Notes under the pieces: model-generated | What the model was told of the DNA's origin: nothing | Databases searched by the model: none | Seen by the model: the letters and a program-made list of their open reading frames with translations, nothing else | Program-made: the position numbers and the translations under genes | Source of the DNA: Aurantiochytrium sp. KH105 | Taxonomy: Eukaryota; Sar; Bigyra; Thraustochytrida; Thraustochytriidae | Length of the DNA stretch: 64,000 bases | Assembly (NCBI GenBank): GCA_003116975.1 | Contig: BGKB01000161.1 | Span: 100,599 to 164,598, forward strand | Reading direction: 5' to 3' | Part shown: positions 9,500 through 19,644 of the stretch, in pieces | How positions within the stretch are numbered: the first letter of the stretch is position 1 | How the letters are laid out: each line of letters starts with the position of its first letter

Positions 9500-12028
9500 A
9501 TGCCTCGAGTCGGGCGTCGCGTGGCAGCGAGTGATGAAGAAGACTCGGACCTCGAAGAGACACTGGCCGTCTCGCGACGGCGCAGACAGTATGAAAAGAC
9601 TCGCAGTAAAGGCTACCGACATGGATTCGATAATCAAGATGAGGATTCTGATCAAGAAGCTAAGCGAGCGTTTAGCGATGACCACGACAGCGATGCTGAA
9701 GATCAAGATGAATTTGAAGGCGAAGATGAGCTGGACGGTGATCTCGACTATGCTGCGAACCTAGCTGTGACGCAACGGCGTCTTATTTTTAGCAGGGGGC
9801 ATGACGACATTGAGAGTAAACTGAGACGGTCGTCGGACGTTCTTCTTTCCATGTCGGCCGAGGAAATCGCGGTATGGCGCGATCGTAAGAGCAGGAACCT
9901 CTTGCAGGTCAGTCTCGCAGCCGAGAATTTAGGTGCTGTTCGTATCGTGCTCGAGACGCTCGTGATCCGTAAAGTGGAAGCTCGCAGACGGGAGATGGAA
10001 CGTGTAGCACGAGTGGCTCAGCGAGAGACCTCCCGTTTGGAGCTTGGATCTGTGGCAAGCGCACCTGGGACAATCTCGGCGCGTGCCAAATCTCGCAAAC
10101 GAATGCGCGCTCAGCTCGCGCAGCTCTCCGAAAAATATTTCATGCGAATTGCCTGCTTTCCAGATACACAGGGGTGGACCGCATTTCATTACGCAGCACA
10201 GTCACGCAGCAATGCACTCGGCTTGCTTCTGGAGGGAAATCACATTGCACGTCTCTCCGTACTGAGCGACATCAAACTACAGGACGCCATGTACAGAGAG
10301 AGAGCGCTTATGGTCTCTGTGCGCGACAGCACGGGTTGTACTCCTCTTCATATTGCCGCGGCACAAGGAAATGCCTCGGCGGTGCGAGCCTTACTGCGCT
10401 GGGGCGCAGATCTTCGCGTGAGAAATGTGGACGACGATCTAGCAATGGATGTCGCCGCTGACCGCGTCACAAGGCGCGCTCTTCAAGCTGGACTGCGCAT
10501 GCCGAGCACTACCAGCAGCGCCGCCTTTGATGGTGATCATTCAGCCCCAGGACCGGAGATGTCACAAGGCACGGTTCAGACGCTACGAACGCTCGCTGAA
10601 TGTGGAGAAGACGTCAATGAGCGTTTCGGACTCTCTTTACAGGCTTCGCTGCATGAAGCGGCCCGGGCTGGAGACTTGCGCGTCGTAAAATTCCTCGTCG
10701 AAGAGGGTGGTGGGGCCGATGTAAACCTCATTGACGCGAATGGTCGTACCGCTTTGCACCTGGCTGCTGAGCAAGCGGATGCTGTACATCGTGCTATTGC
10801 AGACGTCCTTATTCGTAATGGCGCGCATCTCGATCTTACGAGCCATGCGGGGCTCACGCCCTTGCATGCGGTGGCAGCGAGCACCATTCGTGGGGATGAT
10901 CCGCATCGTCGCGGGCGTAACAAGCGGCTTATGGCAAGCCTTTTAATTCGCGCGGGCGCAAATACCGAAATCAGGACAGAAAAAGGGTTGACGCCTCTCT
11001 TAGCTGCGGCCAAGCATGGCGAGGTCAATGTCGCCTACGAGCTCATCCTGTCGGGGTGCCAGCTTGCGGCGATGGACTCAAAGCGCTGGAATGCCCTTCA
11101 TTTTGCCGCTTTCTACGGCCATCTTGAGCTCGCTCACATTCTTGCTTTTTGCGACGCCGAAATACAGCTTCTCAAGCACCAGCGCAACGCACACGGCAAA
11201 TTTCCGGCTGATCTGTGTCGTGACTCAGCTTTTCGTGACGCCTTACAAACGCCATGGGAGTATGCAAGCGAGGGACGAATCGATAAGCTTCGTGCCTCGC
11301 TTCGAAAGAGTCAGCAAGTGCGGAGCTGGATTCTCTATACGGAGGTCTGGCAGCGCCTTGCAGGCAATGTGAGCCAGCAGACGCTTCGCCACAAATATAC
11401 CATTTTGCATGCTGCAATTCTTGGTCAGGATCTTGCGTGCAAGCACTGCGGAGCGCATCGTTTATCGGGAAACACCAAGACTCTTAAGAGAGAGCGTTGT
11501 GAGAATCTGAAATCTGTGGAACAAACCGTACGCTACGTCCTGGAGCTCAAAGGCGTGTCCGTCGATGCTTCGGACGCCAAAGGTCGGACGCCGCTGATGC
11601 TTGCAGTCATGCTCGGAAGAGCTAAAGTCGCAGAGGACCTTGTTCGACGTGGTGCATCTCTTTCTCACATCGATCGTGCCGGAAATAATGTTTTACATTA
11701 CGCGCACGCCTATGGCCAGGCATCGCTGGTGGACTCTCTGATTCTCACGGCGACATCGGCTGCAGCTTCTGACGTTTCTGAAGCGTCCTTGGACCAGGAG
11801 AACCATGCAGGTCAGAAACCTTTGCAGGTTTCAGGTCTCCGTGATCGCCTTGTTGTTCCAGGGGGTATCGAGCTTCGAAAAAATAGGGGCGATGTTGGGT
11901 CCTTTGAAATGTCGGACGATGACGAAGAGTCAAAAGAGGAGGAAATTGGACAAGGTCCTCTGTCGCCCGATCCTTCTCATGCAAAACGCACGCTTGCCCA
12001 GGTTGCGGCAGAGCTTGAACATGCGTAG
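9500..12028 (+). CDS. Ankyrin-repeat protein
   Basis: An 842-residue protein. The N-terminal 90 residues are acidic and charged, with several DEED/DSD stretches. Ankyrin repeats appear from about residue 220 to 545: canonical GxTPLHxAAxxG pieces are seen as GCTPLHIAAAQGN, GRTALHLAAEQ, GLTPLHAVAA, GLTPLLAAAKHGE and WNALHFAAFYGH. A further pair lies near the C-terminus (GRTPLMLAVMLGR, GNNVLHYAHAYGQ). Between the two blocks is a segment with a CKHCG pair that could bind metal but has no matching second pair. The C-terminal 60 residues are acidic. Ankyrin arrays are protein-interaction scaffolds, and nothing in the sequence names the partner. No transmembrane segment or catalytic domain is evident. 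Confidence 0.85.
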   Translation: MPRVGRRVAASDEEDSDLEETLAVSRRRRQYEKTRSKGYRHGFDNQDEDSDQEAKRAFSDDHDSDAEDQDEFEGEDELDGDLDYAANLAVTQRRLIFSRGHDDIESKLRRSSDVLLSMSAEEIAVWRDRKSRNLLQVSLAAENLGAVRIVLETLVIRKVEARRREMERVARVAQRETSRLELGSVASAPGTISARAKSRKRMRAQLAQLSEKYFMRIACFPDTQGWTAFHYAAQSRSNALGLLLEGNHIARLSVLSDIKLQDAMYRERALMVSVRDSTGCTPLHIAAAQGNASAVRALLRWGADLRVRNVDDDLAMDVAADRVTRRALQAGLRMPSTTSSAAFDGDHSAPGPEMSQGTVQTLRTLAECGEDVNERFGLSLQASLHEAARAGDLRVVKFLVEEGGGADVNLIDANGRTALHLAAEQADAVHRAIADVLIRNGAHLDLTSHAGLTPLHAVAASTIRGDDPHRRGRNKRLMASLLIRAGANTEIRTEKGLTPLLAAAKHGEVNVAYELILSGCQLAAMDSKRWNALHFAAFYGHLELAHILAFCDAEIQLLKHQRNAHGKFPADLCRDSAFRDALQTPWEYASEGRIDKLRASLRKSQQVRSWILYTEVWQRLAGNVSQQTLRHKYTILHAAILGQDLACKHCGAHRLSGNTKTLKRERCENLKSVEQTVRYVLELKGVSVDASDAKGRTPLMLAVMLGRAKVAEDLVRRGASLSHIDRAGNNVLHYAHAYGQASLVDSLILTATSAAASDVSEASLDQENHAGQKPLQVSGLRDRLVVPGGIELRKNRGDVGSFEMSDDDEESKEEEIGQGPLSPDPSHAKRTLAQVAAELEHA

Positions 12029-12059
12029 AGACAAACAAAGAAGCAGCCAAACGAATAAA

Positions 12060-12088
12060 CGAACAAACAAACAAACAAACAAACAAAC
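12060..12088. repeat. (AAAC)n microsatellite
   Basis: About six to seven AAAC units just after the ankyrin gene stop, in the 220-bp convergent gap before MYG1. This is probably in the 3' UTR. Confidence 0.85.
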
Positions 12089-12248
12089 ACATGAGCACGA
12101 GAAGAGGAAGAAGAAAAGAAACGAAATTGCACGTTTACTGCGCAATCTTGCACGTGTTGCTGCATGCGTACCTTATCTGACAGCGAGTCAAGACATTGAC
12201 CGCCAGATGAAAAGTGTTCTAGGAGAGAGAGAGAGAAAGAAAAAAAGA

Positions 12249-13322
12249 TCATGACTGGTTGAGAGACTGTCTGGCCATTTCGAGAACGCCCTCGTATGTC
12301 CGGTTGCCACCGATAAAGCCAGAGTTGTGGACAAAAATGCAGCCCGGAATACCCCAGGCCTCGCTGAGCGCATCGTCGCGGATGCCGCGGTATTTCTCCG
12401 GGAGCGACTTGCGGTTGGTGAAAGAGCTCTCCTCGACAGGAACACACTGAATGCGCCATGCACCATTCGAGTCCGGGTAAAGAACGTACTTGAGATCACC
12501 CTCAGCCAGACCGTCAACGCCTTCGGTCTCCAGAGCAAAGAGGTGGCTGCGCCACGGGCACGATTCCTCGAAGCGAATAATCGCCCCGCTTGGATCGATC
12601 TCCTTGCGAGACTTGATGGCCCGCTCGACGATCTCCCGCGCAGGAAGCCAGATCTTGAGAAGCCCTTCAACGGTGTCGACGAACTCGGACAACGTCAGGC
12701 GCATGGCCTCCTTGAACTGGCCCATCTCGCGGGCCGTCTCGTCGGTAACGGGCGGCGCATTCCAGGCAGGATTAAGGGACCCGACTCGCGCGCTGAGGTG
12801 CGTGCTCACAGAGTAGTTTTTCTCGCCCGTGTAGGCATCGATGCCGTTGTCAATGCCGTCGATGTGCTCCACAAAGTTCTTGTACACGCGCTTGTAGAGA
12901 ACCTCGAGGACCTCGTCGCTGACGGCCGTCTTGGACTCCTCCGCAATGAAGCGAATAATCTCCTTGCCAAAATACTTGTAGACGAGACCTGCGCTGCTCA
13001 GCTTGGTCTTAAAATCTTCGCTGAAAAAGACGTCCTGGAACTCGCGTTGGTGATGATCGAAGCGCAGCGCGTCGGCGTCGAAGGTCCCGCCAACGTCGAC
13101 CACGATCTTGCATTGGTCGAGGACGGTACTATCACGGGTGCGCACGATGGGCAGCCCGCGGAACTGGCTCACCATTTGGAGCATGCCGCAGGCAAAGGCC
13201 TCGTCGCAGTGGAAGTGGCCATTGTGCGTGCCTACGCAGTCCGAAAAACTTGCGGCGTCCTTGGCGGGTGCCGAGACCTCCACGGCGTCCACCAGTTTCA
13301 TCGCAGTCTCTTTGACGGACAT
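12249..13322 (-). CDS. MYG1: MYG1-family exonuclease (DHH-like, UPF0160)
   Basis: A 357-residue MYG1 homologue. The family entry motif is clear: GTHNGHFHCDEAFAC (residues about 29-43). It is followed by VVDVGG, the metal-site RFDHHQREF, and later YFGKEII and HIDGIDNGIDAY. MYG1 is a 3'-5' RNA exonuclease acting in nucleolus and mitochondria in yeast and animals. All metal-binding His and Asp positions that I can recognise are kept. The first ATG is at 13322. The frame continues upstream for 23 codons without an ATG and with a mitochondrial-presequence-like composition (Arg, Ala, Leu, no acids) before a stop. A non-AUG or spliced start could therefore add a targeting peptide, but I see no convincing upstream exon. 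Confidence 0.92.
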   Translation of the reverse strand: MSVKETAMKLVDAVEVSAPAKDAASFSDCVGTHNGHFHCDEAFACGMLQMVSQFRGLPIVRTRDSTVLDQCKIVVDVGGTFDADALRFDHHQREFQDVFFSEDFKTKLSSAGLVYKYFGKEIIRFIAEESKTAVSDEVLEVLYKRVYKNFVEHIDGIDNGIDAYTGEKNYSVSTHLSARVGSLNPAWNAPPVTDETAREMGQFKEAMRLTLSEFVDTVEGLLKIWLPAREIVERAIKSRKEIDPSGAIIRFEESCPWRSHLFALETEGVDGLAEGDLKYVLYPDSNGAWRIQCVPVEESSFTNRKSLPEKYRGIRDDALSEAWGIPGCIFVHNSGFIGGNRTYEGVLEMARQSLNQS

Positions 13323-13573
13323 CGTGCTTGCGACCCGGGTCGCAAGCAGTCGTCGCTGGATCGCACGGAGCGTTGTGACTGCTGCGCGCAAACCTTCTTA
13401 CCCCAGCTTCGTCAGACGTGGGCGGAGAGAGGGCTGCTACGCGTGGCGTGTAGCGCGGTGTTGCGGGATTGATTGCCAGTTGAGTTGGGTTGCTTATGTT
13501 CACACCGCGGCGAGGCCGCAGCGCTCAAGAACAAATTCCTGATTTGATCTGACAGTGGATCCGAGGCACGTAG

Positions 13574-13927
13574 AGGCTTTATGAGTTAAGGAAACGGCCT
13601 TGGAAAGTCGACAGACAGCAAGGCATTTTTATAAATGAACGAGAGATCCTCGCCAACAAGGAAGAGCTAAAGAAGGGAACAAAAATCAAATTCGAGATGA
13701 CTTCTTATTTTTTCCGAGACATTGATGATGGCTCGATCCTTCGTTCGAGGTCGCTCATTCATACATATCCTTGCACCTCTCTCCTACTTTGCTTTTGTCG
13801 AGATGCTTACGATGAAACGAAGGCCTCTATCTTGCGAAAGGCCAAGAAATCTTCCGCTGACTTTCTCAACTTGAAAATCACATCATTGGAAAATCGACTT
13901 GCTTTGCTTCAAGCCAAGCATCTCTAG
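13574..13927 (+). CDS. Unrecognised open frame, possibly exon(s) of an unresolved gene
   Basis: An open frame of 117 codons. Its composition looks like protein rather than noise: an early run around FINEREILANKEELKKGTKIKF and a late Lys/Leu-rich amphipathic helix up to the stop at 13927. The only ATG in frame is at 13697, which would give 76 residues and cut off the better half. A pyrimidine-rich tract ending in a possible acceptor AG lies inside (about 13770-13802), so this may be two exons, with the 5' exon not found. The INEREI..LKKG..IKF pattern faintly recalls an OB/cold-shock fold, but this is too weak to name. It could also be a decayed gene. Confidence 0.3.
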   Translation, partial: RLYELRKRPWKVDRQQGIFINEREILANKEELKKGTKIKFEMTSYFFRDIDDGSILRSRSLIHTYPCTSLLLCFCRDAYDETKASILRKAKKSSADFLNLKITSLENRLALLQAKHL

Positions 13928-14215
13928 TCCAGCTGCGAGACAAGCAAACCTTTGCGTCGGTCGCATCACGCGTCGCACGAGGTCAAACTTAGTGGTATAT
14001 ACACTCATAAGAAGCCGAGCATTCGGCATCATCGTCGTCGTGCATGCAGTGTGCAGTGTAGTGCCGTAGACCACGTCAACCCGATTTCTTGCACGTAAAA
14101 CAAGAAAGCCGCTCGCGGCGCTTGCGGGCTCGCTGGCTTGTCTGCGCGCCGCTGAGGCGGTTAACTCGGCTGGCGCAGCGTGTCAAGGCAGGACACGGCA
14201 CGGACCGCGGCAGGT

Positions 14216-16772
14216 ATGTCGTCGTCCCGCGCGGCTGGCGGTCCGCAGCCATGGTGGGCGAACCAAGGGCATAACCGTGCCATGGCGGAGCGCGCGGCGC
14301 AGCTCGCGAAACAAAGAAAGAAGTGGTCGCTCGCGGGGTGCGCGCTGATCTCGTGGATGCTCGTGTACATCGCGGGCGCTTCAATGTAAGTTGCATCTCT
14401 CGGACTGACAGACATCCCTTTACCCCTTGATTCCTTGCTGACAAATGGCGAGCGACCTGTGCAGCTTCATGTTCGGGCGTGGCGACAGCGCCGGCGACGA
14501 CGCAAGCTCGGTTCAGGCCATTGGCACCAAACGACATTTGGCAAAGTCTTGCCGCTTTTATGGCCCTGCAGACGGCTACCTTCTCGGTTGCGTACAGGAC
14601 TGTATCGGATTTGCAAGACTCGCCCCGGCACTGCATGCATGCGCGGCAGACGTTGCTTGTTCTGGTGTTACCTATGTGCCTTGGGAGCAAGAACAGCGTC
14701 GCTTCGAGCTTCGCGGTGGCAAGATGCCCGTCGGGCCTCGAATGACCCCTGATGGACAGGTATCATTTGTCGTCGAAACCTGTGAAGATGGCAGACCGGG
14801 GTGGAATCCTGATGCTCCCCCGAAGTCAATCAAGAGCTCGCAGCGCGCGAAGCGCTCATCGCAGGACCTCAGCGCGGGCCTTGTCGATGCTGCTGGCGGT
14901 GCTGCTGCTGCTGCTAACGCAAACCAAGGCGCGGGAAATCGGAGGAAAAGTGGTCTTCGACAGGTAAACTCAAATGATGCCCAGCAAAATCATGTTGAAG
15001 GAGGTTCTGCGCTTGCAGCGCTCGAAGCGCGTCTTGAAGAGGAGGCAGGGGCCGTACGCTCTGACCTGACGCCCGGCGTGGAGAATCTTGAAGAAGAAGA
15101 AGAAGAAGAAGAAGAAGAGGACGCCTCCTTTGACAAGGACGCAGAGGAAGATGCTGAAATCCTTAATGACGATGTCGAAAAAGAGGTTGAGAAAAACGTC
15201 AAAGACGCTGATGCTACGGGTGCTGCTGTTGCTAGCCCGCGCAACATCGACAATGACAATGACAAGGGCAGAGCGCAAGGGAGGGAAGATGATGACGATC
15301 ACGGAAACACGGAGAACGTGGAAGATGAGGAGGAAGAGGAGGAAGATGACGAGGAGGACGAGGAGGACGAAGAGGAAAACGAGGATGAGGAAGAAGAGGA
15401 TGGAAACGAGGAAGATGAGGGAGCGAAAGACGATGACAGCAAAGTTGAAACTCCCGAACCGCACGTCGAGGTTCAAGGTCCGGCGAGTGACCCCTTTAAG
15501 GAGCCATTCGGCGACGCTTTGGGTCCGCACGTAATCGCGGAACGACCGGAAGAAAGCGCGGACTTTGAGGTCAAACTCTGGACACCACCTGGCGTGGATC
15601 TCGATGATGATGCTGCTGTCGATGCGGTTGGAACTTACGAAGACGGAAAACCCACAATTTTCGTTGGAATTGCATCGTATCGTGACTCGATGTGCGGCGA
15701 TACACTCGAACGCGCATTACACTGGGCCACGTATCCCGAGAGACTGCGATTTGGCGTCGCAGAACAGAATGCGCCAATTGACGAACATTGCTTCCACGTG
15801 AAGCGACCTTGCGCTGAAGACCCCGAGCAACTGCTGTGCAAGTATCGCGCCAATATTCGCATTCATAAAGTGAGCGCTCTGGAGGCGCGCGGACCCACCT
15901 TTGGCCGCTTTCGTGCCGATAGCTTGTATCGAGGGGAGTACTATGCGTTGCAGGTAGACGCACACATGTACTTTGTCAAGGGCTGGGACGAGGATATGGT
16001 GTCGCAGTTTGAGAGCACGGGGAACGAGTACGCCGTTCTTTCCACGTACCCTTCGGACGCAGTTCGACAAAATTTTGACGAGGAAAATGCCAAGTCTTTG
16101 AGCAAGACGACCCCCGCAATTTGCGACTCGCGATTCATTGGCGAGAGGCAAATGACCAAGCACAACGCGGCGCAGGAGTTTTACCCACCGCACGACATTC
16201 CGACGCCAATCTTGCAGATTTGGTGGGCTGCAGGTGTATCATTCTCAAGAGGACACCGGATATTGCGAGTACCTTATGATTGCTGTCTCCCCATGGTCTT
16301 TGACGGCGAGGAGACCTCGATGGCATTCCGGGCGTGGACGCATGGATATGACTTTTACACTTTTCACCACAGCGCCGTCTTTCACCCCTACAACCGGAAA
16401 AACCGTCCGCCACTTTATTGGGAAAACCAAAAAGTTGATGGCAGCGCGCGCGCCCGCGATCTTGTCATGTCGGAGCGCCGTCTGCGCAAAATCTACGGTT
16501 TGGAAACGAAAGGACCGTACTTCGACAAAGACATTGAGCGTTTTGGGCTGGGAAAGCGCAGGCCGCTCGTCAAGTTCTGGAAGGTTTTTGGTGTCGATTT
16601 TCGCAAGAATCGCATTCGAAATCAGTGCAGGCCAGCTACCTCCGGCGCTATCCACCGCGTGCTCACACCATTTCTCAGACCGGATGGTAAGGGCATCGAC
16701 TACACGAAGGTGAGAGATGACATGAACTTTGTAAAGGCAGGCAAACGTCAACGCAAGGGTCGCGACAAGTAA
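14216..16772 (+). CDS. GT60-family glycosyltransferase (GlcNAc transferase-like), two exons
   Basis: Exon 1 is 14216-14385 and exon 2 is 14465-16772. The 79-bp intron starts GTAAGT, ends GCAG and splits an Ile codon. The spliced product is 825 residues. Exon 1 supplies a short cytosolic N-terminus and a signal-anchor helix (about residues 36-57), giving type II Golgi topology. Next is a roughly 350-residue stem, extremely rich in Glu and Asp. The catalytic domain (about 450-775) shows IFVGIASYRD, a long insert with conserved cysteines, then the metal-binding DAH at 555-557 (in QVDAHMYFVKGWD) and a WWAAGVSFSRG block. These are hallmarks of the GlcNAc transferase family that includes Skp1-hydroxyproline GlcNAc transferase. 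The soluble Skp1 enzyme lacks a signal anchor, so this is probably a secretory-pathway member acting on another acceptor. Confidence 0.88.
15090..15117 (+). repeat. (GAA)n coding repeat
   Basis: Nine or so GAA codons giving a Glu run in the stem of the GT60 glycosyltransferase. It is the purest part of a longer Glu/Asp-biased stretch running to about 15430. Confidence 0.9.
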
Positions 16773-17160
16773 TTTTTTTTTTACAATACTTTGTCCATGT
16801 ACCAACGAACCAATGTACACCTACTTGACTATACCCACCGCGCCGACCTGATTGACACATCGTAAAGATTACAATGGGCATTTGTTGAACTTTTGTGCGA
16901 GGGAAAAAAAGATATGCGATGCTCGTAGACCATAGATTCTAACCTGTAAAATCTCTTGCCAAGATAAGAGCATTGGGAGGAGAATCAGGAGAACAAATGG
17001 GCCTTAGAGATTTGACATATTCTCAATATCATCGATTATAGAAAGCAAGTTACACTCGACTTGCAGCTAGCTACTCAAAGCGATTTTGTTTGAAATGCAA
17101 AGGATCTTGGCTTTGGGTCCTTGGAAGCAAAAAGGAAGCGTACTCTTTGTGCCTCTGTTT
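16773..17160. other. Convergent intergenic region, nothing recognised
   Basis: 388 bp between two convergent genes. It is AT-richer than the coding DNA around it and has a T9 tract right after the GT60 stop. It should hold both 3' UTRs. I see no gene or repeat. Confidence 0.6.
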
Positions 17161-18120
17161 TCAATAGTACTTGGTGCCAAAGACTTCGAGATCGAAGTCC
17201 TTTTTCACTTGCGCGCGACCTTGGGAAACTGTCGTTTGAGCGTCCTCGGAAAGTGTCGCGCGGTCGTACATAGGATGAAATGGAGGCTGCATGACTGCAA
17301 GCTCTTGTTCGCTCATGCCATCAAGAAAAGCTTCTGGCCAGCGCTCGGAGCAGTATCCGCGTGCAAACGCGTGCGTAGCAGGCGCAAAGCGAAAAAGTGC
17401 GACGCGCCGCTGCCGATCTGCAGGCGTCCAAGGCAAGCAGCCATGGACAGTGGCCTCGCTAAAAAGGACAACATCTCCTGCCTGTGTGACGGGCTGTTCA
17501 ACGCACGTCTCGAGAAAATCTGCGTCATCGCCATCCAGCATCGCTTTGGTAATGGGAAAGTTCATTTTGTGCGAGCCTCGCACAACACAGAAGCCGCCAT
17601 CGCCAGCATTGTGGTCTGAAAGCTGAAACGAGACCCCCAAGAGAGTGTTGTATATCTCCCCCTGCACGCATCGGTACTGCAGCTGAGGGACGAAGCGTCC
17701 GGAAGCCGTGAGTGGTCCACCGTGAAGTCCGAAACCTTCTGCGCCTTGGTTCTGGCCCAATACAAGCGGAGAATGGTCCAATCGGTACCCCTCGCCAACA
17801 AGTGCATGCAGCGTCGAAACGAGACCGGGATGCGCAAGCATTTTCCGGAAGACGCGTCTGTGCGGATCTTCCCAGCCGAGCATACCGGCCATGTCGAGCC
17901 TGCCCGTCTTCATATCGCCGGCAAACTTGGTCTCATCCTTGGAGTTCCGCACGGGCGCACCACGCTCGTGCCACGTGTGAGCATCGATGGCCGTGTTTGC
18001 TGCAGCGACCTCTTCCTTGGTCAGAACGTTGCGAATCACCACAAAGCCCTGCAGGTCAAAGAGCAGCCGCGTGCGCTCCAAGGTCTGCATTGTCTGCTGC
18101 GCAGCGCGCGCTCCGCTCAT
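17161..18120 (-). CDS. PhyH-family (phytanoyl-CoA dioxygenase-like) oxygenase
   Basis: A 319-residue protein of the Fe(II)/2-oxoglutarate-dependent PhyH family, with a cupin-like fold. Typical family blocks are GFVVIRNVLTKEEV near the N-terminus, then LHGGPL, LSDHNAGDGGFCVVRGSHK, VVLFSEATVHG and RRVALFRF. H133 and H226 fit the two iron-binding histidines, and R238/R239 fit the 2-oxoglutarate-binding arginine. The residue two after H133, normally the acidic iron ligand, is Gly135. Family enzymes hydroxylate lipids or small molecules, and no substrate can be inferred here. The start is the first ATG (18120). The frame extends upstream without one. No C-terminal or N-terminal peroxisomal signal is obvious. 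Confidence 0.85.
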   Translation of the reverse strand: MSGARAAQQTMQTLERTRLLFDLQGFVVIRNVLTKEEVAAANTAIDAHTWHERGAPVRNSKDETKFAGDMKTGRLDMAGMLGWEDPHRRVFRKMLAHPGLVSTLHALVGEGYRLDHSPLVLGQNQGAEGFGLHGGPLTASGRFVPQLQYRCVQGEIYNTLLGVSFQLSDHNAGDGGFCVVRGSHKMNFPITKAMLDGDDADFLETCVEQPVTQAGDVVLFSEATVHGCLPWTPADRQRRVALFRFAPATHAFARGYCSERWPEAFLDGMSEQELAVMQPPFHPMYDRATLSEDAQTTVSQGRAQVKKDFDLEVFGTKYY

Positions 18121-18587
18121 CGGGACGGCCTCCTGCAATACAGGGTATGCGTGCTTTGGGCCGCTCGCTGCCTCTCTGAATGACTGACAGTGAGCTCCTC
18201 GGACGAGCACGACAAGTTCACCTCCTCCAAGCCGACCTCATCGAGCCTGTGCAACGCGAGGCAGAACTACCTATACCTGGCGCGACCAATTTCTGTTCTT
18301 CCCCCGCCAGCAGCAGCAGCAGCAGCCGCCGACACTGGCCCCGGCGGTCTCAACATGTTCGAGCAGCCGCATCTGAGCAAAGTTTCGTGGGACCCAACAT
18401 GGATGGATGAAGTCCGCATAATCCAGGGCTTCTCCTATTAGTAATACTGTGAACCTCGAAACGGCTAGTTGGAGAAAGGAGGACCGTCGCGCGAGAAGGA
18501 CTGCCAGACTACAGACGCCACCCTGTCCAGCGACGAGGCGCGTGCGCGCGCGGGAACTCATTCACGAGACGGGAAGAGCTGGCAAAG
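18121..18587. other. Divergent intergenic region
   Basis: 467 bp between the PhyH gene (-) and the CFAP418 homologue (+). It contains a short GCA-repeat stretch near 18308-18332 and a 28-codon ATG frame at 18355 that I could not support as a gene. It should contain both promoters. Confidence 0.5.
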
Positions 18588-19512
18588 ATGGACGCTGACC
18601 TTGACGATTTGCTTGCTGATGTTGGTTTCGCGTGTGAAGAGGCTCCCGCGCGAACGTTTGAAGAGACGAAAAACCGAGAGCGCGACCCCGAAGCACGTGT
18701 TCGACAAAAGGCGCGCCGAGGGGAGCAGACGAAGACACAGACGCAAATGCGCAAGCATGCGGACGAAGAAAATGGCGTTGATGCCCTTCTTCGTGAGTTG
18801 CGTTTTGACAGCGACGAGGAGGAGCTCGTTGATAGGGAAAGACGCGATCCGACGCGAAGCGCGAGAAATAACAACAGCTCCCGAACGACGTCATTTTCAA
18901 GTCGCAGCAGCGCCGGAACAGTCTGCAGTAGCAGCGGCACAGGTGGCACAGGTGGTGCAGGGTAAGTCGGTGAAATACAAGTATTCACGAGGCGAGCAGA
19001 AGAGCCTGACGTGTGCTTAATTGAGCAGGTTCGCGGTACTCGGTGGCGAGTCTGCGCGCATCGATCGGCAGGGTTCACTTGCACGAAAAGTTGCCAGCGC
19101 AGACTTGCACTGTGTGAACTGCGACATGAGCGTGAACCGATGGACGGGCCGCGCCTGGGCAGAAAAGGCAGACTATATATTTTTTCGCAACACAGCTCCG
19201 GACAGGGTACGTAAAACGACCGACACGTTTCGTATCGAAGCCAATAGGGTTTGCCGCACTCTTATGACTGACGTATTGTCGCATTCGTACGATTTGCGAA
19301 CAGATGAAAATGCGGACCATGCTGGTGGCAAACGAGGGCTTTGCGGCGTACGCATGTCAGTGCTCCTGGGTTGCAGTCGATGAACTCGTTCAGGTTCGCA
19401 TAGGTACGTTTGTCTCGACTCGAATTGTGTTCAAGGATAGGAGATAGAAGCGCTGACGCCGTAAACAGGACAACGAGTTGACGGCAAGGCGCTCAATTGG
19501 GTGGCGAATTGA
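18588..19512 (+). CDS. CFAP418: CFAP418 (C8orf37) homologue, four exons
   Basis: Assembled here from splice signals. The exons are 18588-18961, 19029-19206, 19304-19403 and 19469-19512. The introns are 67, 97 and 65 bp, all GT..AG with GTAAGT or GTACGT donors, in phases 2, 0 and 1. The product is 231 residues. The N-terminus (MDADLDDLLADVGF) matches the short acidic helix that starts CFAP418. Exon 2 carries the LHCVNCDMSV cysteine pair and ADYIFFRNTAPDR. Exons 3-4 carry GFAAYACQCSW with the second cysteine pair and end in a short tail containing LNWV. CFAP418 is a cilium-associated protein needed in photoreceptors and linked to cone-rod dystrophy and Bardet-Biedl syndrome. Its presence fits an organism with flagellated zoospores. 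The Ser/Gly/Thr linker of exon 1 is lineage-specific. Confidence 0.88.
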
Positions 19513-19644
19513 CATTGCAACAATCAAACCAGTAAATAAACTCTAAGCTTGTTTTGTCCATTTTCATAAGAGTAAGACTAAGAATGAGTTGAGTTAAGAT
19601 CCTCCAGGTCTAGCGTCCCGCCTTTTGGCATTCGTTACTTTTAA

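Noticed and set aside
12327-13472. A 381-codon frame antisense to MYG1
   Set aside because: MYG1 motifs are on the other strand, and no domain is visible in this frame.
18355-18441. A 28-codon ATG frame in the PhyH/CFAP418 divergent region
   Set aside because: It is too short to judge, and the longer open stretch before it has no ATG. No family recognised.
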